DNA of 64,000 bases from Pseudomonadaceae bacterium (GCA_900766265.1 CAAFUS010000013.1:124001-188000); one strand, 5' to 3'; positions 39,477 to 48,746 are shown, counted from the first letter of the stretch. Translations and numbers: made by a program. The notes: generated by a model from the sequence alone, not told the origin.

Positions 39477-40394
39477 TCAGCTGGCAGACGGCGGCTTGGC
39501 GACCGAGCACAGGCGAATGGAGTCGGCCAGCACTTCGATGGCCTTGGGCCGCGGGAAGCTGGCGCGCCAGGCGATCGCGACAGTGCGGTACGGTACCGGC
39601 GGCGTCAGCGGACGCACCTCGATGACGCCGGGCGCATAGTGGTGACTGTCCACCGCTGACAGCGGCAGGATCGAGACGCCGAGGCCGGAAGCGACCATGT
39701 GGCGGATGGTTTCGAGCGAGCTGGACTCGACTGTGGTGTGGGTCGCGGCGTCGCCCTTGCGCGTGGTCGGGCAGGCCTCGAGCACCTGGTCGCGGAAGCA
39801 ATGGCCTTCACCGAGCAGCAGCAGGCTCTTGTCGTTGAGCTGTTCGGCGTCGATGGTTTTCCGCTCCGTCCAGGGGTGGCCGTGGGGCATCAGCACGTAG
39901 AACGGCTCGTCGTAGAGCGGTTTGGTCAGTACGTCGGCTTCCTGGAACGGCAGCGCGATGATGATCGCGTCCAGCTCGCCGGTGCGCAGCTTGTCGCGCA
40001 GGATGTGGGTGAAATTCTCTTCAATGTACAGCGGCATGTCCGGCGCAACGCGATGCAGTTGCGGGATCAGGTGCGGGAAGATGTACGGGCCGACGGTGTA
40101 GATGGCGCCAACCTTGAGCGGCGCCGCCAACTGGTTCTTGCCGACCTGGGCCAGCTCGCGAATGCCCTGCGCCTGCTCGAGCACCTTCTGTGCCTGGGTG
40201 ACAATGCCTTCGCCCACCGGCGTCAGGCGAACTGCGCTTTTGCTGCGTTCGAAGATCAGCACGCCGAGCTCGTCCTCGAGCTTCTTCACGCCGACGGAAA
40301 GTGTCGGCTGGCTGACGTGACAGCGCTCGGCGGCGCGGCCAAAGTGCTGTTCCTGGGCGAGGGTGACGATATAGCGCAGTTCGGTCAGTGTCAT
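39477..40394 (-). CDS. oxyR: OxyR, hydrogen-peroxide-sensing LysR regulator
   Basis: A 305-residue LysR-type regulator. The HTH is at residues 5-62 (FGRAAERCHVSQPTLSVGVKK in part). The redox pair is present at Cys199 (LLGEGHCF) and Cys208 (LEACP), the positions that form the activating disulfide in OxyR. It starts at the second ATG, giving MTLTELRYIV. It controls peroxide-defence genes; pairing with recG is typical of Pseudomonas. Confidence 0.96.
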   Translation of the reverse strand: MTLTELRYIVTLAQEQHFGRAAERCHVSQPTLSVGVKKLEDELGVLIFERSKSAVRLTPVGEGIVTQAQKVLEQAQGIRELAQVGKNQLAAPLKVGAIYTVGPYIFPHLIPQLHRVAPDMPLYIEENFTHILRDKLRTGELDAIIIALPFQEADVLTKPLYDEPFYVLMPHGHPWTERKTIDAEQLNDKSLLLLGEGHCFRDQVLEACPTTRKGDAATHTTVESSSLETIRHMVASGLGVSILPLSAVDSHHYAPGVIEVRPLTPPVPYRTVAIAWRASFPRPKAIEVLADSIRLCSVAKPPSAS

Positions 40395-40529
40395 AGCGAG
40401 CATCCATCAGCGTGCCGGCTAGCATAGCCTTTGCAACGTCTCGAACCAACCGCTGAAACCGTTACAAGGCTAGACTCTCCACCCTTCATTCCGACCACGG
40501 CTCGGCGTTTCGAGCCCGGGAGAACGCCC

Positions 40530-41402
40530 ATGTCGAACCCTCCTTCTGTGCTGATTGCCGGCTGCGGCGATGTCGGTAGCCGTCTGGGCCTACAGCTGCA
40601 CGCGCGCGGCTGGACCGTGCACGGGCTGCGGCGAAATACCGCGGCGTTGCCCGACACGATCCACCCGGTCGCCGGTGACCTCGGCCGGGCCGAAGCCCCT
40701 GCCGCCTGGCCGAGGGGGGAGCTCGACTACCTGGTCTACGCCGCGTCGGCCAACCAGCACGACGAGGCCGGCTACCAGGCCGCCTACGTCCAGGGGCTCG
40801 CCCACGTGCTGGGCTGGCTGGCTGGCCACGGGCAACGCCCCCGGCGGCTGCTGTTCGTTTCCAGTACCAGCGTCTACGGGCAGCACCAGGGCGAGTGGGT
40901 GGACGAAACCTCGCCCACCGAGCCTGCCGGCTTTTCCGGGCGGATCATGTTGCAGGCCGAGCGCCAGGCGCTCGATAGCGGCCTGCCTGCCAGCGTGGTG
41001 CGCCTGAGTGGCATCTACGGACCCGGCCGGCAGGCGCTGCTGCGCCAGGTGCGCAACGGCTACCGCCCCGCCAGCGAGCCGCCGCTGTACGGCAATCGGA
41101 TCCACGTCGACGATGCCGCCGGGCTGATGGCGTTCCTGCTGTTCGCCGACGCGGGTGGCGCTTCGCTGGAACGCTGCTACCTGGGCGTCGACGATGCGCC
41201 CGCGCCGTTGGCCGAGGTAGTGGACTGGCTGCGTGAACGGTTGGGCGTCACCCATTGGTCCGAAGAGGCCGGCATGCGCCGCTCCGGCAGCAAGCGCTGC
41301 AGCAATGCCCGGGCCCGGGCGCTGGGTTGGTCGCCGCGTTATCCGAGCTACCGCGACGGCTATGCGCCGATCATCGCCGATCTGGGCACGACATCGGGGT
41401 GA
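40530..41402 (+). CDS. NAD(P)-dependent epimerase/dehydratase-like protein (YeeZ type)
   Basis: A 290-residue extended-SDR-like protein. The nucleotide motif is LIAGCGDVGSRLGLQL (residues 8-23). SSTSVYGQHQGEW carries the active-site Tyr region and LSGIYGPGRQALL follows. It resembles E. coli YeeZ. The substrate is unknown. It is divergent from oxyR with about 135 bases between, an arrangement I recall for Pseudomonas, so it may be under OxyR influence. GGGAGA precedes ATG 40530. Confidence 0.85.
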   Translation: MSNPPSVLIAGCGDVGSRLGLQLHARGWTVHGLRRNTAALPDTIHPVAGDLGRAEAPAAWPRGELDYLVYAASANQHDEAGYQAAYVQGLAHVLGWLAGHGQRPRRLLFVSSTSVYGQHQGEWVDETSPTEPAGFSGRIMLQAERQALDSGLPASVVRLSGIYGPGRQALLRQVRNGYRPASEPPLYGNRIHVDDAAGLMAFLLFADAGGASLERCYLGVDDAPAPLAEVVDWLRERLGVTHWSEEAGMRRSGSKRCSNARARALGWSPRYPSYRDGYAPIIADLGTTSG

Positions 41403-41591
41403 TACAGCCCGTCGGTGAAGGGCTGCTGGCGGGCAACTCTCGCGGGGCGCTGTGTACTAAACCCATGTGCGCGCCGCGACGTTCCAGCCCAGGCTGAGAA
41501 GGTGAAGGAGCATCAAGCCGTGCCCCGGTAGCGGGGGTACTAGGGATAACACCAGGCGGCGTTTCGATCACCGACCAGGAGAATGTCCCGT

Positions 41592-42764
41592 ATGAGAGCC
41601 CTCCGCTGGCATGGCAAGCATGACATCCGCTGCGACGACCATGTGCCCGATCCCTCGATAGAAGATCCGCGCGACGCCATCATCAAGGTCAGCTCCTGCG
41701 CGATCTGCGGTTCCGACCTTCACCTTTACGACGGCTTCATGCCGGGCATGCAGCACGGCGACATCATGGGCCACGAGTTCATGGGCGAGGTGATGGAGGT
41801 CGGCTCGGCCAATAAGAAACTCAAGGTCGGCGACCGGGTGGTCGTGCCCTTCACCATCGTCTGCGGCGAATGCGACCAGTGCCGGCGCGGCAACTTCTCG
41901 GTGTGCGAGCGCAGCAACCGCAACAAGGACCTCGCCGACAAGGTGTTCGGTCACAGCACGGCCGGGCTGTACGGCTACACCCACCTCACCGGTGGCTATC
42001 CCGGCGGGCAGGCCGAATACGTGCGGGTGCCCTTCGCCGACGTCGGCCCGGTGGTGATTCCCAATGGCCTCACCGACGAACAGGTGCTGTTCCTCGGCGA
42101 CATCTTCCCCACCGGCTGGCAGGCCGCGGCCCAGTGCGAGATCGAGCCCACCGACACCGTGGCGATCTGGGGCGCGGGTCCGGTCGGCCAGTTCGCCATC
42201 CGCAGCGCGGTGATGATGGGTGCCGAGCAGGTGATCTGCATCGACAACGTGCCCGAGCGGCTTTCCATGGCGCGCGCGGGCGGGGCGATTACCATCAACT
42301 TCGATGAGGAAAGCGTACTCGAGCGGCTCAAGGAGCTGACCCGGGGCAAGGGGCCGGAGAAGTGCATCGACTCCGTCGGAATGGAAGCCCACGCGGCGCG
42401 CTCGATCGACTCGATGTACGACCGCGCCAAGCAGGCGGTGATGCTGGAGACCGACCGCCCCCACGTGCTGCGCGAAATGATCTACGTCTGCCGGCCGGCC
42501 GGCATCATCTCCATACCCGGCGTCTATGGCGGGCTGATCGACAAGATCCCCTTCGGCGCGGCGATGAACAAGGGCCTGACCTTCCGCATGGGCCAGACTC
42601 ACGTGAACCGTTGGACCGACGACCTGCTCAACCGCATCCAGGAAGGGCAGATCGATCCGTCGTTCGTGATTACCCATACCGTCGGCCTCGAGCAGGGGCC
42701 CGACATGTACAAGACCTTCCGCGACAAGCACGACGGCTGCGTCAAAGTCGTGCTCAAGCCCTAA
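41592..42764 (+). CDS. Zinc-dependent alcohol dehydrogenase family protein (formaldehyde-dehydrogenase-like)
   Basis: A 390-residue MDR-superfamily enzyme. The catalytic zinc ligands are in [10 protein letters not shown] and MGHEFMGEV. The structural zinc site is [15 protein letters not shown], the cofactor motif is [10 protein letters not shown], and [20 protein letters not shown] is typical of the glutathione-independent formaldehyde-dehydrogenase-like subgroup. ATG 41592 has AGGAGA 9 bases upstream; the ATG at 41583 abuts that site. It is followed after 11 bases by a small membrane-protein gene and is probably co-transcribed with it. Confidence 0.92.
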   Translation: MRALRWHGKHDIRCDDHVPDPSIEDPRDAIIKVSSCAICGSDLHLYDGFMPGMQHGDIMGHEFMGEVMEVGSANKKLKVGDRVVVPFTIVCGECDQCRRGNFSVCERSNRNKDLADKVFGHSTAGLYGYTHLTGGYPGGQAEYVRVPFADVGPVVIPNGLTDEQVLFLGDIFPTGWQAAAQCEIEPTDTVAIWGAGPVGQFAIRSAVMMGAEQVICIDNVPERLSMARAGGAITINFDEESVLERLKELTRGKGPEKCIDSVGMEAHAARSIDSMYDRAKQAVMLETDRPHVLREMIYVCRPAGIISIPGVYGGLIDKIPFGAAMNKGLTFRMGQTHVNRWTDDLLNRIQEGQIDPSFVITHTVGLEQGPDMYKTFRDKHDGCVKVVLKP

Positions 42765-42775
42765 GGAGTTGCCCC

Positions 42776-43315
42776 ATGTCTCGTCACTATCAGGAATACC
42801 GCCGCAACCATGCGGCACGTCGCATGGCCCGCGGGCTGGGCTGGTTCAGCATCGGCCTGGGTGTTGCCCAGTTGCTGATGCCTCGCCAGTTCGCCCGAGT
42901 GCTGGGCATGGCAGATCAGGAGGGGCTGATGCGCCTGTACGGCCTGCGCGAGATCGGCACCGGCGTGGGGTTGTTGCTGAGCGACAACCCCGAGCCCTGG
43001 ATCTACGGCCGCATCGCCGGCGATGCCCTGGACCTGACCACCCTCGGGGTGGGCATGCAGCAGGGCGACAACCCGGCCGGCGCCGCCGTCGCGGCTGGCG
43101 CCGTGCTGGGCATCACGACCCTGGACGTCGCCTGCGCCAGGGGCCTGGCCGAGGAACATCACCCAGTGACCGTCTATGACTACAGCGACCGCAGCGGCTT
43201 CTCCAAGCCGGTGGAGCAGATGCGCGGCCTGGTGAGCAGCGAGGGCCGAATGGACAGCATCCCGCAGATTACCGGGATGGACGCCGCCGACCGGGAAACC
43301 GAGGTGCGGCACTGA
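42776..43315 (+). CDS. Small membrane protein resembling the N-terminal part of SRPBCC cyclase/dehydrase-like proteins
   Basis: A 179-residue protein with three or four short hydrophobic segments: LGWFSIGLGVAQLLMP, LREIGTGVGLLLSD, and AGAAVAAGAVLGITTLDV. The RLYGLREIGTGVG and RIAGDALDLTTLG stretches recall the membrane N-terminus of proteins that continue into an SRPBCC domain, but here the SRPBCC part is missing and a hydrophilic tail (YDYSDRSGFSKPVEQMRGL) replaces it. AAGGAG lies before ATG 42776. The function is unknown; it shares an operon with the zinc dehydrogenase. Confidence 0.8.
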   Translation: MSRHYQEYRRNHAARRMARGLGWFSIGLGVAQLLMPRQFARVLGMADQEGLMRLYGLREIGTGVGLLLSDNPEPWIYGRIAGDALDLTTLGVGMQQGDNPAGAAVAAGAVLGITTLDVACARGLAEEHHPVTVYDYSDRSGFSKPVEQMRGLVSSEGRMDSIPQITGMDAADRETEVRH

Positions 43316-43327
43316 GCGGCACCTGGC

Positions 43328-43360
43328 GCGCTGACGAAGGTTTCGTCCTTCGCTGGCGCC
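43328..43360 (+). terminator. Hairpin after the dehydrogenase operon
   Basis: CGAAGG-TTTCGT-CCTTCG forms a 6-bp stem, extended by outer GGCG/CGCC-type pairing, shortly after the stop at 43315. There is no T-run, so termination is uncertain. The rest of 43316-43551 (236 bases) has no gene; it should contain the promoter of the AEC transporter, and a T7 run near 43494 is the only AT-rich spot. Confidence 0.4.
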
Positions 43361-43551
43361 AGGGCACTTTCCGTACGCGCTGGTGTGCACGGACTCGTAG
43401 AAGCGGCTGGGGCGCCTGGCCCTGGTCGCGAAAGCGCCGGACAGACACCTGCGGTGCACCTGCCGCGTTCGGGAAGCGAAACCGCCGGTAACGCTTTTTT
43501 TGCTAAGGTGGCCGGCCGGGCCCGAGGGGGTCGTTCAACGCGCGGAGTGCA

Positions 43552-44490
43552 ATGTCTTCGGTCATCAATGTCGTATTGCCTGTCTTCGCGTTGATCCTGC
43601 TGGGCTACCTGTGCCTGCGCAGCGGCCGCCTCGGCCCGACCGCGGCGTCGGAGCTCAACCGTTTCGTGGTCTGGCTCGGGTTGCCGGCGCTGCTGTTCAG
43701 CATCACCGCCAAATCCACCTGGGACGAAATCTGGCAGCCGGGTTTCATCATCGCTTTCTCGGTTGGCTGTCTGGGCGTGTTCGGCTTCACGCTGCTGTAC
43801 CGGATGCTCTGGCAGAAGCTGCCCCTGGTGGACGCCAGCCTCGATGCCCTGGGCGCGTCCTATGCCAATACGGGTTACATCGGCATTCCGCTGTGCATGC
43901 TGATCCTCGGCGACCAGGCGTTGCAGCCTGCGCTGGTGTCCTGCCTGATCGTGGTCTGCGTGCTGTTCGCCATTGCCCTGGCCTGCGTCGAGACCGGCTT
44001 GCACGGCGGGCAGGGGTTCGGCCAGACGCTGCGCAAGGTGAGCCTGGCCCTGGCGCGCAACCCGCTGGTGATCGCGCCCGTGCTGGGCGGGCTGTGGGCG
44101 GTTGGCGGGGCGCCCCTGCCGGTGCCGGTCGATACCCTGCTTCGCCTGCTCGGCGCGGCCGCGGCGCCCTGTGCGCTAGTCTCCCTCGGCCTGTTCCTGG
44201 CGCAGCCGCAGCCGGGCGGCCCGGTCATGGGCGTCTGGCCGCTGGTCCTGCTCAAGCTGGTCGGTCAGCCGCTGATCACCTGGTACCTGGCCGCGAAAGT
44301 CTTCCATCTGCCGCCGATGTGGACCTACTCGGCGCTGCTGCTCAGCGCGCTGCCCACCGGCACCGGGCCTTTCATGCTGGCCGAGTTCTACGGCCGTGAA
44401 GCGGCCCGGGTGTCGCGGGTGGTGCTGCTCTCGACCCTGGGCTCGCTGCTGACCCTGTCGGCGTGCCTGTATCTGCTGCCGGTGGATTGA
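43552..44490 (+). CDS. AEC-family (auxin efflux carrier-like) transporter
   Basis: A 312-residue inner-membrane protein with about ten hydrophobic segments in two halves. The family features are LNRFVVWLGLPALLFSITAK near residue 43, GASYANTGYIGIPLCMLILG near 103 and LALARNPLVIAPVLGGLWAV in part. Bacterial AEC members move organic acids such as malate; the substrate is not predictable. It converges on the methyltransferase gene 18 bases away. Confidence 0.9.
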   Translation: MSSVINVVLPVFALILLGYLCLRSGRLGPTAASELNRFVVWLGLPALLFSITAKSTWDEIWQPGFIIAFSVGCLGVFGFTLLYRMLWQKLPLVDASLDALGASYANTGYIGIPLCMLILGDQALQPALVSCLIVVCVLFAIALACVETGLHGGQGFGQTLRKVSLALARNPLVIAPVLGGLWAVGGAPLPVPVDTLLRLLGAAAAPCALVSLGLFLAQPQPGGPVMGVWPLVLLKLVGQPLITWYLAAKVFHLPPMWTYSALLLSALPTGTGPFMLAEFYGREAARVSRVVLLSTLGSLLTLSACLYLLPVD

Positions 44491-44508
44491 GACCGAGCGT
44501 CGGTTCGG

Positions 44509-45465
44509 CTACAGCCCGGTGTGGCTCGGGCGGGTGACTTCCAGCACCACCGCCGCGATGCGGTCGCAGTGGACGTAGGCGCCGCTGAGCAGCTCTTCGC
44601 CGAACACGTCCGGGTCCATTTCGCGGTAATCCCAGTCGAAGCCGCGGCCTTCCAGGCGCCGTTCGATTTCGGCGAGGAAGGGGTCGGCGTTGTCGATCAT
44701 CGCCACGCCCGTGTAGAGCAGCAGGCAGCCGCTCGGAGCCAGGCGATCCAGCGCGGCCTCGACGATCTTCAGAGACAGCCCCGCCCCCAGCGGCCCGCCG
44801 CCCTGGCGGTAGGCGCGTTCGTGCGGATCCACCAGGTAGGGCGGATTGGCGACGATCAGGTCGAATCCGCCGCTGACGTCGCCCAGCAGGTCGCTGTGCT
44901 GGGCGCGCAGGTTGGATACGTCGGCCAGCGCCGCGTTCAGACGTGTCAGGCGCAAGGCCTCGGGGTTGATGTCGATCGCCAGCACCTCGGCTTGTGGCCG
45001 CGCCTTGGCGATCAGTATTGCGCCGGCGCCGGAGCCGCAACCGATGTCGATCGCCCGTTCGATGGTGGTGAAGCGGCTCGACAGGTGAGCCTGGATCGCA
45101 TTGGCGAAGCGGTAGGTGTCCGGGCCGAAGAACACCGCATCGGCGGACCGCGTGGGGTAGGCCGAATGCAGGAACAGCTCGCCGGCTAGGCTCGAGAGGC
45201 GCACCTTGCTGTGCCAGCGGTGCTCCCGCGCTTCGAGCACGCCGGCCTGGTCCATCAGGGTGAAGAGTGCCGGTGGCAGCAGCTCGGCGGGAAACAGCCG
45301 GCTCCAGCCGAACACGCCCGCCAGGTCCCGGGCGACAACGTTTTCGGGGCGTTGGTTGACCCGTTCGTGGGTCAGGGGAGACGGGGTGGTGAAGCGATAG
45401 CCGCCGTCGCGCAGGCTTTCGGCCAGCTTCAGCAGTGCGCGGTCCTGCGCAGTTTCCAGGGTCAT
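44509..45465 (-). CDS. Class I SAM-dependent methyltransferase with NPPY motif
   Basis: A 318-residue methyltransferase. The SAM-binding motif is AIDIGCGSGAGAILIA (about residue 142), the acidic loop is VLAIDINPEALRLTRLNA, and the NPPY signature is LIVANPPYLVDPHERAY (about 209). NPPY is typical of enzymes methylating Gln, Asn or exocyclic amino groups on nucleic acids, as in PrmB/PrmC/RlmG-like proteins. It is not PrmC or PrmB by its N-terminus. It follows the iron redox enzyme gene by 23 bases on the same strand. Confidence 0.88.
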   Translation of the reverse strand: MTLETAQDRALLKLAESLRDGGYRFTTPSPLTHERVNQRPENVVARDLAGVFGWSRLFPAELLPPALFTLMDQAGVLEAREHRWHSKVRLSSLAGELFLHSAYPTRSADAVFFGPDTYRFANAIQAHLSSRFTTIERAIDIGCGSGAGAILIAKARPQAEVLAIDINPEALRLTRLNAALADVSNLRAQHSDLLGDVSGGFDLIVANPPYLVDPHERAYRQGGGPLGAGLSLKIVEAALDRLAPSGCLLLYTGVAMIDNADPFLAEIERRLEGRGFDWDYREMDPDVFGEELLSGAYVHCDRIAAVVLEVTRPSHTGL

Positions 45466-45488
45466 GGCGAATCCTTGTTGTCGTTCGG

Positions 45489-46946
45489 TCAGCTGAAGAG
45501 TTCGGCGAATACCCGGGTGGCCATCAGGCCGGGCAGGGTGTGGTGGCGCGTCGGGGCCAGCAGCGGCAACAACAGGGCCATCTTCGCGTCCCGCGTGGGC
45601 AGCGAGGCGAGTTGCTGCTCCAGCTCGCGCAGTTCCTGGTCGAAGTCGCTGTCGGCGGACGGTGCGGCTGTTCCAGGCTCGCCCAGGGGCAAGCCTGCGC
45701 GGCGGCGCAGCAACTGACGGCGGCCTTCGAGCACGTGGCGCCCGGGCGCGGATGTCACAGTGGGCCCTTCGGACGCCGTGCCGCTGGCCGACCAGTCGCC
45801 GGCGATCCAATCGTGGATCAGCTGTTGCTCGTGCACATTGAAGACTCCGAACATCTCCGCCTGCTCGCCCTGGATCAGCCCCCAGAAGCGGCTGTTGCGG
45901 GGGGCCTCGTTGCGCTTGATCCAGCCGCGCTGTTCCAGTGTACGGAGGAACTCTGGAATCAGCGCCGGGTTCGCCAGCCACTGGTTGACGGTTCGCCCGG
46001 CGAAGCGGCAGTAGTCGGAATGGACGAACTGGCCGACGGCGCTCTTCTTTTCGAAGACCTTGAGCACTTCACGGTCCAGGTCGAAGTTGGCGATCACCGA
46101 CAAGGTGCTGGCGCCCAGGTCGTTAAGCCGATAGCCGTTGGCCACCCGGCGGTAGAAGGCCTTGCTATCGCCCACCTGAGGCCAGGCGGCGTGCACGCCC
46201 TGCACGGCCTTGCGGGCGTGGCCGCTCGATGCGTTGTCGACGGTGACGTGCAGGGTGAAGTAGTAGGGGTCGATCCCCAGCTCGGTCAGCTCGTAGCTGG
46301 TGATCAGCAGGTGCAATGGCAGCTGTTCGTAGCCCAGGTTGAAGCCGATCACCTCGGGCAGGAAATGCTCTGCGTGCTCGGCCAGCGACAGCTGGATGGC
46401 GCCCTGGACGAAGTGCTCGTCGTCCAGGCTCTGCCAGTCCTCGCAGCCCTGGCTCGCCAGCAGCTTGCGGTAGAGCACCACGTGATTCTTTTCCGGCAGC
46501 CCGTCGCCCAGCTCTTCCAGGTAGGTCTGGATCAGCGCGGTGAAACGCGGGTCGTTCCAATGCCGCAACAGGCCGTAGAGCCAGGCGCCGTCCACCAGCT
46601 TGGTGGGCGCGACACCCTGCAGGAAATGCAGCGCATGGGACTTGTTGCGGAAGTAGCGCCGCGGGGCGCCGGCCGAGCGGCTCTGGAGGTAGTCCTGGTA
46701 TTGCCGGCCCACCTGGGCGGTGTGGCGCTCGATCCAGTCGATCAGCCCCTGCGGATCCTCGGGCAGGTCGCAGGGTAGCGCGGCGGCCTGCTCCAGCTGG
46801 GTGGCGAGGTAGTCCTCGGCACGGCGCCGGGCGCGTTCGTCCAGATGCGGTTCGGACAGGGCGAAATAGAGGGCCTTTGCCGGTTCGTGCGCCTCGGCCG
46901 GGGCGACTACCGGTTCTATCGGAAGGCTTCGAGTCGTCAGTTGCAT
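45489..46946 (-). CDS. Iron-containing redox enzyme (heme-oxygenase-like fold)
   Basis: A 485-residue protein. The central domain (about residues 110-330) resembles the PF14518-type iron-containing redox enzymes with a heme-oxygenase-like diiron fold. Candidate metal ligands are in YYFTLHVTVDNASSGHARKA (His, Asp, His) and in the upstream Glu of LTELGIDP. The C-terminus (from about 400) is a Pro/Ala linker plus a Leu-rich helix. Relatives perform diverse oxidations, including C-C cleavage and N-oxygenation, often in natural-product pathways; the substrate here is unknown. It is probably co-transcribed with the methyltransferase. Confidence 0.82.
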   Translation of the reverse strand: MQLTTRSLPIEPVVAPAEAHEPAKALYFALSEPHLDERARRRAEDYLATQLEQAAALPCDLPEDPQGLIDWIERHTAQVGRQYQDYLQSRSAGAPRRYFRNKSHALHFLQGVAPTKLVDGAWLYGLLRHWNDPRFTALIQTYLEELGDGLPEKNHVVLYRKLLASQGCEDWQSLDDEHFVQGAIQLSLAEHAEHFLPEVIGFNLGYEQLPLHLLITSYELTELGIDPYYFTLHVTVDNASSGHARKAVQGVHAAWPQVGDSKAFYRRVANGYRLNDLGASTLSVIANFDLDREVLKVFEKKSAVGQFVHSDYCRFAGRTVNQWLANPALIPEFLRTLEQRGWIKRNEAPRNSRFWGLIQGEQAEMFGVFNVHEQQLIHDWIAGDWSASGTASEGPTVTSAPGRHVLEGRRQLLRRRAGLPLGEPGTAAPSADSDFDQELRELEQQLASLPTRDAKMALLLPLLAPTRHHTLPGLMATRVFAELFS

Positions 46947-46972
46947 AATTCACGCAGGTGGCAGCGGGACAT

Positions 46973-46990
46973 CCCAATTAGTGAATTGGG
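46973..46990. promoter_or_regulatory. Perfect palindrome upstream of the iron redox enzyme gene
   Basis: CCCAATT-AGTG-AATTGGG has 7-base arms and a 4-base spacer, 27 bases upstream of the start at 46946. Its AT-rich core in GC-rich DNA looks like a repressor operator. No regulator gene is adjacent. Confidence 0.45.
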
Positions 46991-47137
46991 CCCGCGCTCG
47001 CGCCTATAAGTTCAGCGCTGCCGCCGAGTGGCCATCGGTCACGTTCCACCAGACGGCATGCAACTTTCGGTGATTCCGGCTCTTCCTAATCGGAGGGCGC
47101 CCGAGTCGAGGCGCGTCATCGCAACGGAGGAATTTCC

Positions 47138-47329
47138 ATGAGCCAGAGCGAACGTGGTCGCGAAAATGCAGACATCACGCAGCCCGAAACCAGTCAGGGC
47201 GGACCGGCGGAACCGAGCAACGGCGAGCGTGCCGGCGGCGACGACCGGGACGTGCCAGGCGGGGCCTACAACGTACCCGAAGAGATTGCCGAGGAGGTCA
47301 GCGAAGACGAGGCGCAACAGCGCCGCTGA
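47138..47329 (+). CDS. Small acidic hydrophilic protein
   Basis: A 63-residue protein with no hydrophobic stretch, rich in Glu, Gly, Asp and Gln (EEIAEEVSEDEAQQRR at the end). GGAGG lies 7 bases before the ATG and a strong terminator follows the stop, supporting a real gene. I do not recognise the family; the composition suggests a disordered, perhaps stress-related protein. Confidence 0.65.
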   Translation: MSQSERGRENADITQPETSQGGPAEPSNGERAGGDDRDVPGGAYNVPEEIAEEVSEDEAQQRR

Positions 47330-47334
47330 GGCCA

Positions 47335-47360
47335 CGGGTCCGGCCGCGAGGCCGGACCCG
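47335..47360. terminator. Bidirectional terminator hairpin
   Basis: An 11-bp perfect stem CGGGTCCGGCC with GGCCGGACCCG closes a GCGA tetraloop, directly between the convergent small acidic protein and lactonase genes. There is no strong T-run on either side, so termination may be partial. Confidence 0.7.
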
Positions 47361-47367
47361 TCGAGCT

Positions 47368-48537
47368 TCATGTCTGATCGAGGAAGCGGATCGACGAGGG
47401 ACGGCTGAGGGGCAGCGCCTGCACCTTCTCCCCCAGCTCGCCGCTTTGCGGGTCGCGCCGCAGGACCACGATCTCGTCGCTGAGCTGGTTGGCGATGAGC
47501 AGGAATCGGCCGCTCGGGTCGAATGCGAACTCGCGCGGCTCCTTGCCCTCGACGTCTCGGCGCTGTACCTCGCGCAACTCGCCGTCCTCGGCGATCGAGA
47601 AGACGAGAATCCGGTTCACCTCGCCGCGGTCGCTGACGTAGAGGAAACGCCCGTCGGGCGAGGGGTGGATCGCGCCGGCCGAATGCGTGCGGCCGTCGGC
47701 TTCGCCAATCAGGTCGACCAGCTGCCGTTGGGTCAGTTTGCCGTCGTCATGGCTGAAGCGGGCCACCTGGGCGGTCAGCTCCAGGGTGAGGAACGCATGC
47801 CGTCCGTCCGGACTGAATACCAAGTGGCGCGGGCCGCTTCCCGGCGGCAGGATGACTTCGGCGGGCTCGGCCGGTTGCAACGGGCGCTCCTGGTTATCCG
47901 GCTGGTAGCGGTAGACGAAGACCTTGTCGGCGCCCAGGTCGCTGCTGAAGACGTGGCGGCCATCGGGCGATAGCACCGCCGAATGTACGTGGGAAGAGCG
48001 CTGGCGCTCGCGATTCACCCCACTGGCCTGGTGGGTGCTCAGCTGCGTCACCGGTCCCGGCCGGCCCTGTTCATCCACCGGCATCACCACCAGGCTGCCC
48101 CCCGGATCTTCCCGCGAGCCGTAGTTGGCGACCAGCAGATAGCGGCCATCGGGCGTCAGGCTGGCATGGGTCGGTTCGTCGCCCAGCGTTATCTGCTTGC
48201 CGATGGGCGTCAGGGTCCGATCCTTGGGGTCGATCGAAAAGCTGCTGACGCGGCCGACCGGATCGGGTTTGCCCGGGCCGTTCTCGTTGGTGGCGAACAG
48301 CAGGCGCTGCTCGGCGTCGAGCACCAGCCAGGACGGATTCTGGCTGGGAATCACCTGCACCGGCGCCGGGTCCAGTTGTCCGCTCTGGCCATCGAAGCGC
48401 AGGTGGTAGATGCCCTGGCTGTCGTTCTCGGTGTAGGTGCCGATCAGTACGTCATGCATGGGTGCCGTGATCCCCGCTGAGCTGAAGGTCGAAAACCCTA
48501 AGACCAGCGCGAGGCGAAGGGGTGCGCCAGCATTCAT
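47368..48537 (-). CDS. Lactonase-family seven-bladed beta-propeller protein (Pgl-like), exported
   Basis: A 389-residue protein. An N-terminal hydrophobic segment (LRLALVLGFSTFSSAGITA) looks like a signal peptide. The remainder repeats propeller-blade patterns such as LTPDGRYLLVANYGSREDPG, LSPDGRHVFSSDLGADKVFV and PSPDGRFLYVSDRGEVNRI in parts, as in 6-phosphogluconolactonase YbhE/Pgl relatives. With a signal peptide it is unlikely to act on cytoplasmic 6-phosphogluconolactone; another lactone or a carbohydrate-binding role is possible. Confidence 0.85.
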   Translation of the reverse strand: MNAGAPLRLALVLGFSTFSSAGITAPMHDVLIGTYTENDSQGIYHLRFDGQSGQLDPAPVQVIPSQNPSWLVLDAEQRLLFATNENGPGKPDPVGRVSSFSIDPKDRTLTPIGKQITLGDEPTHASLTPDGRYLLVANYGSREDPGGSLVVMPVDEQGRPGPVTQLSTHQASGVNRERQRSSHVHSAVLSPDGRHVFSSDLGADKVFVYRYQPDNQERPLQPAEPAEVILPPGSGPRHLVFSPDGRHAFLTLELTAQVARFSHDDGKLTQRQLVDLIGEADGRTHSAGAIHPSPDGRFLYVSDRGEVNRILVFSIAEDGELREVQRRDVEGKEPREFAFDPSGRFLLIANQLSDEIVVLRRDPQSGELGEKVQALPLSRPSSIRFLDQT

Positions 48538-48746
48538 CGCGTCTCCTCATGGTCGTTGCGCTGTGGGCGACGCGCATTGGACCGCTCGCGCCCTGGGACG
48601 TGCTGTCGGCGTAGGGGGACGCGGCATCGCGCCGGTCGGCGCCATCCTGTGAACCGCCACGCTCATCGCGACCCTCAGGGTGGCGCGTCGCCTGGCCTTG
48701 GGTGTATACAGACGGCCACCTTTTTGCCAGCACGCCAGATCGCCCC

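Noticed and set aside
43380..43440. A possible third REP element (GTAGAAGCGGCT..GGTCGCGAAA)
   Set aside because: The core GAGCGGTC arrangement is not preserved and the internal spacing differs; similarity is too weak to call.
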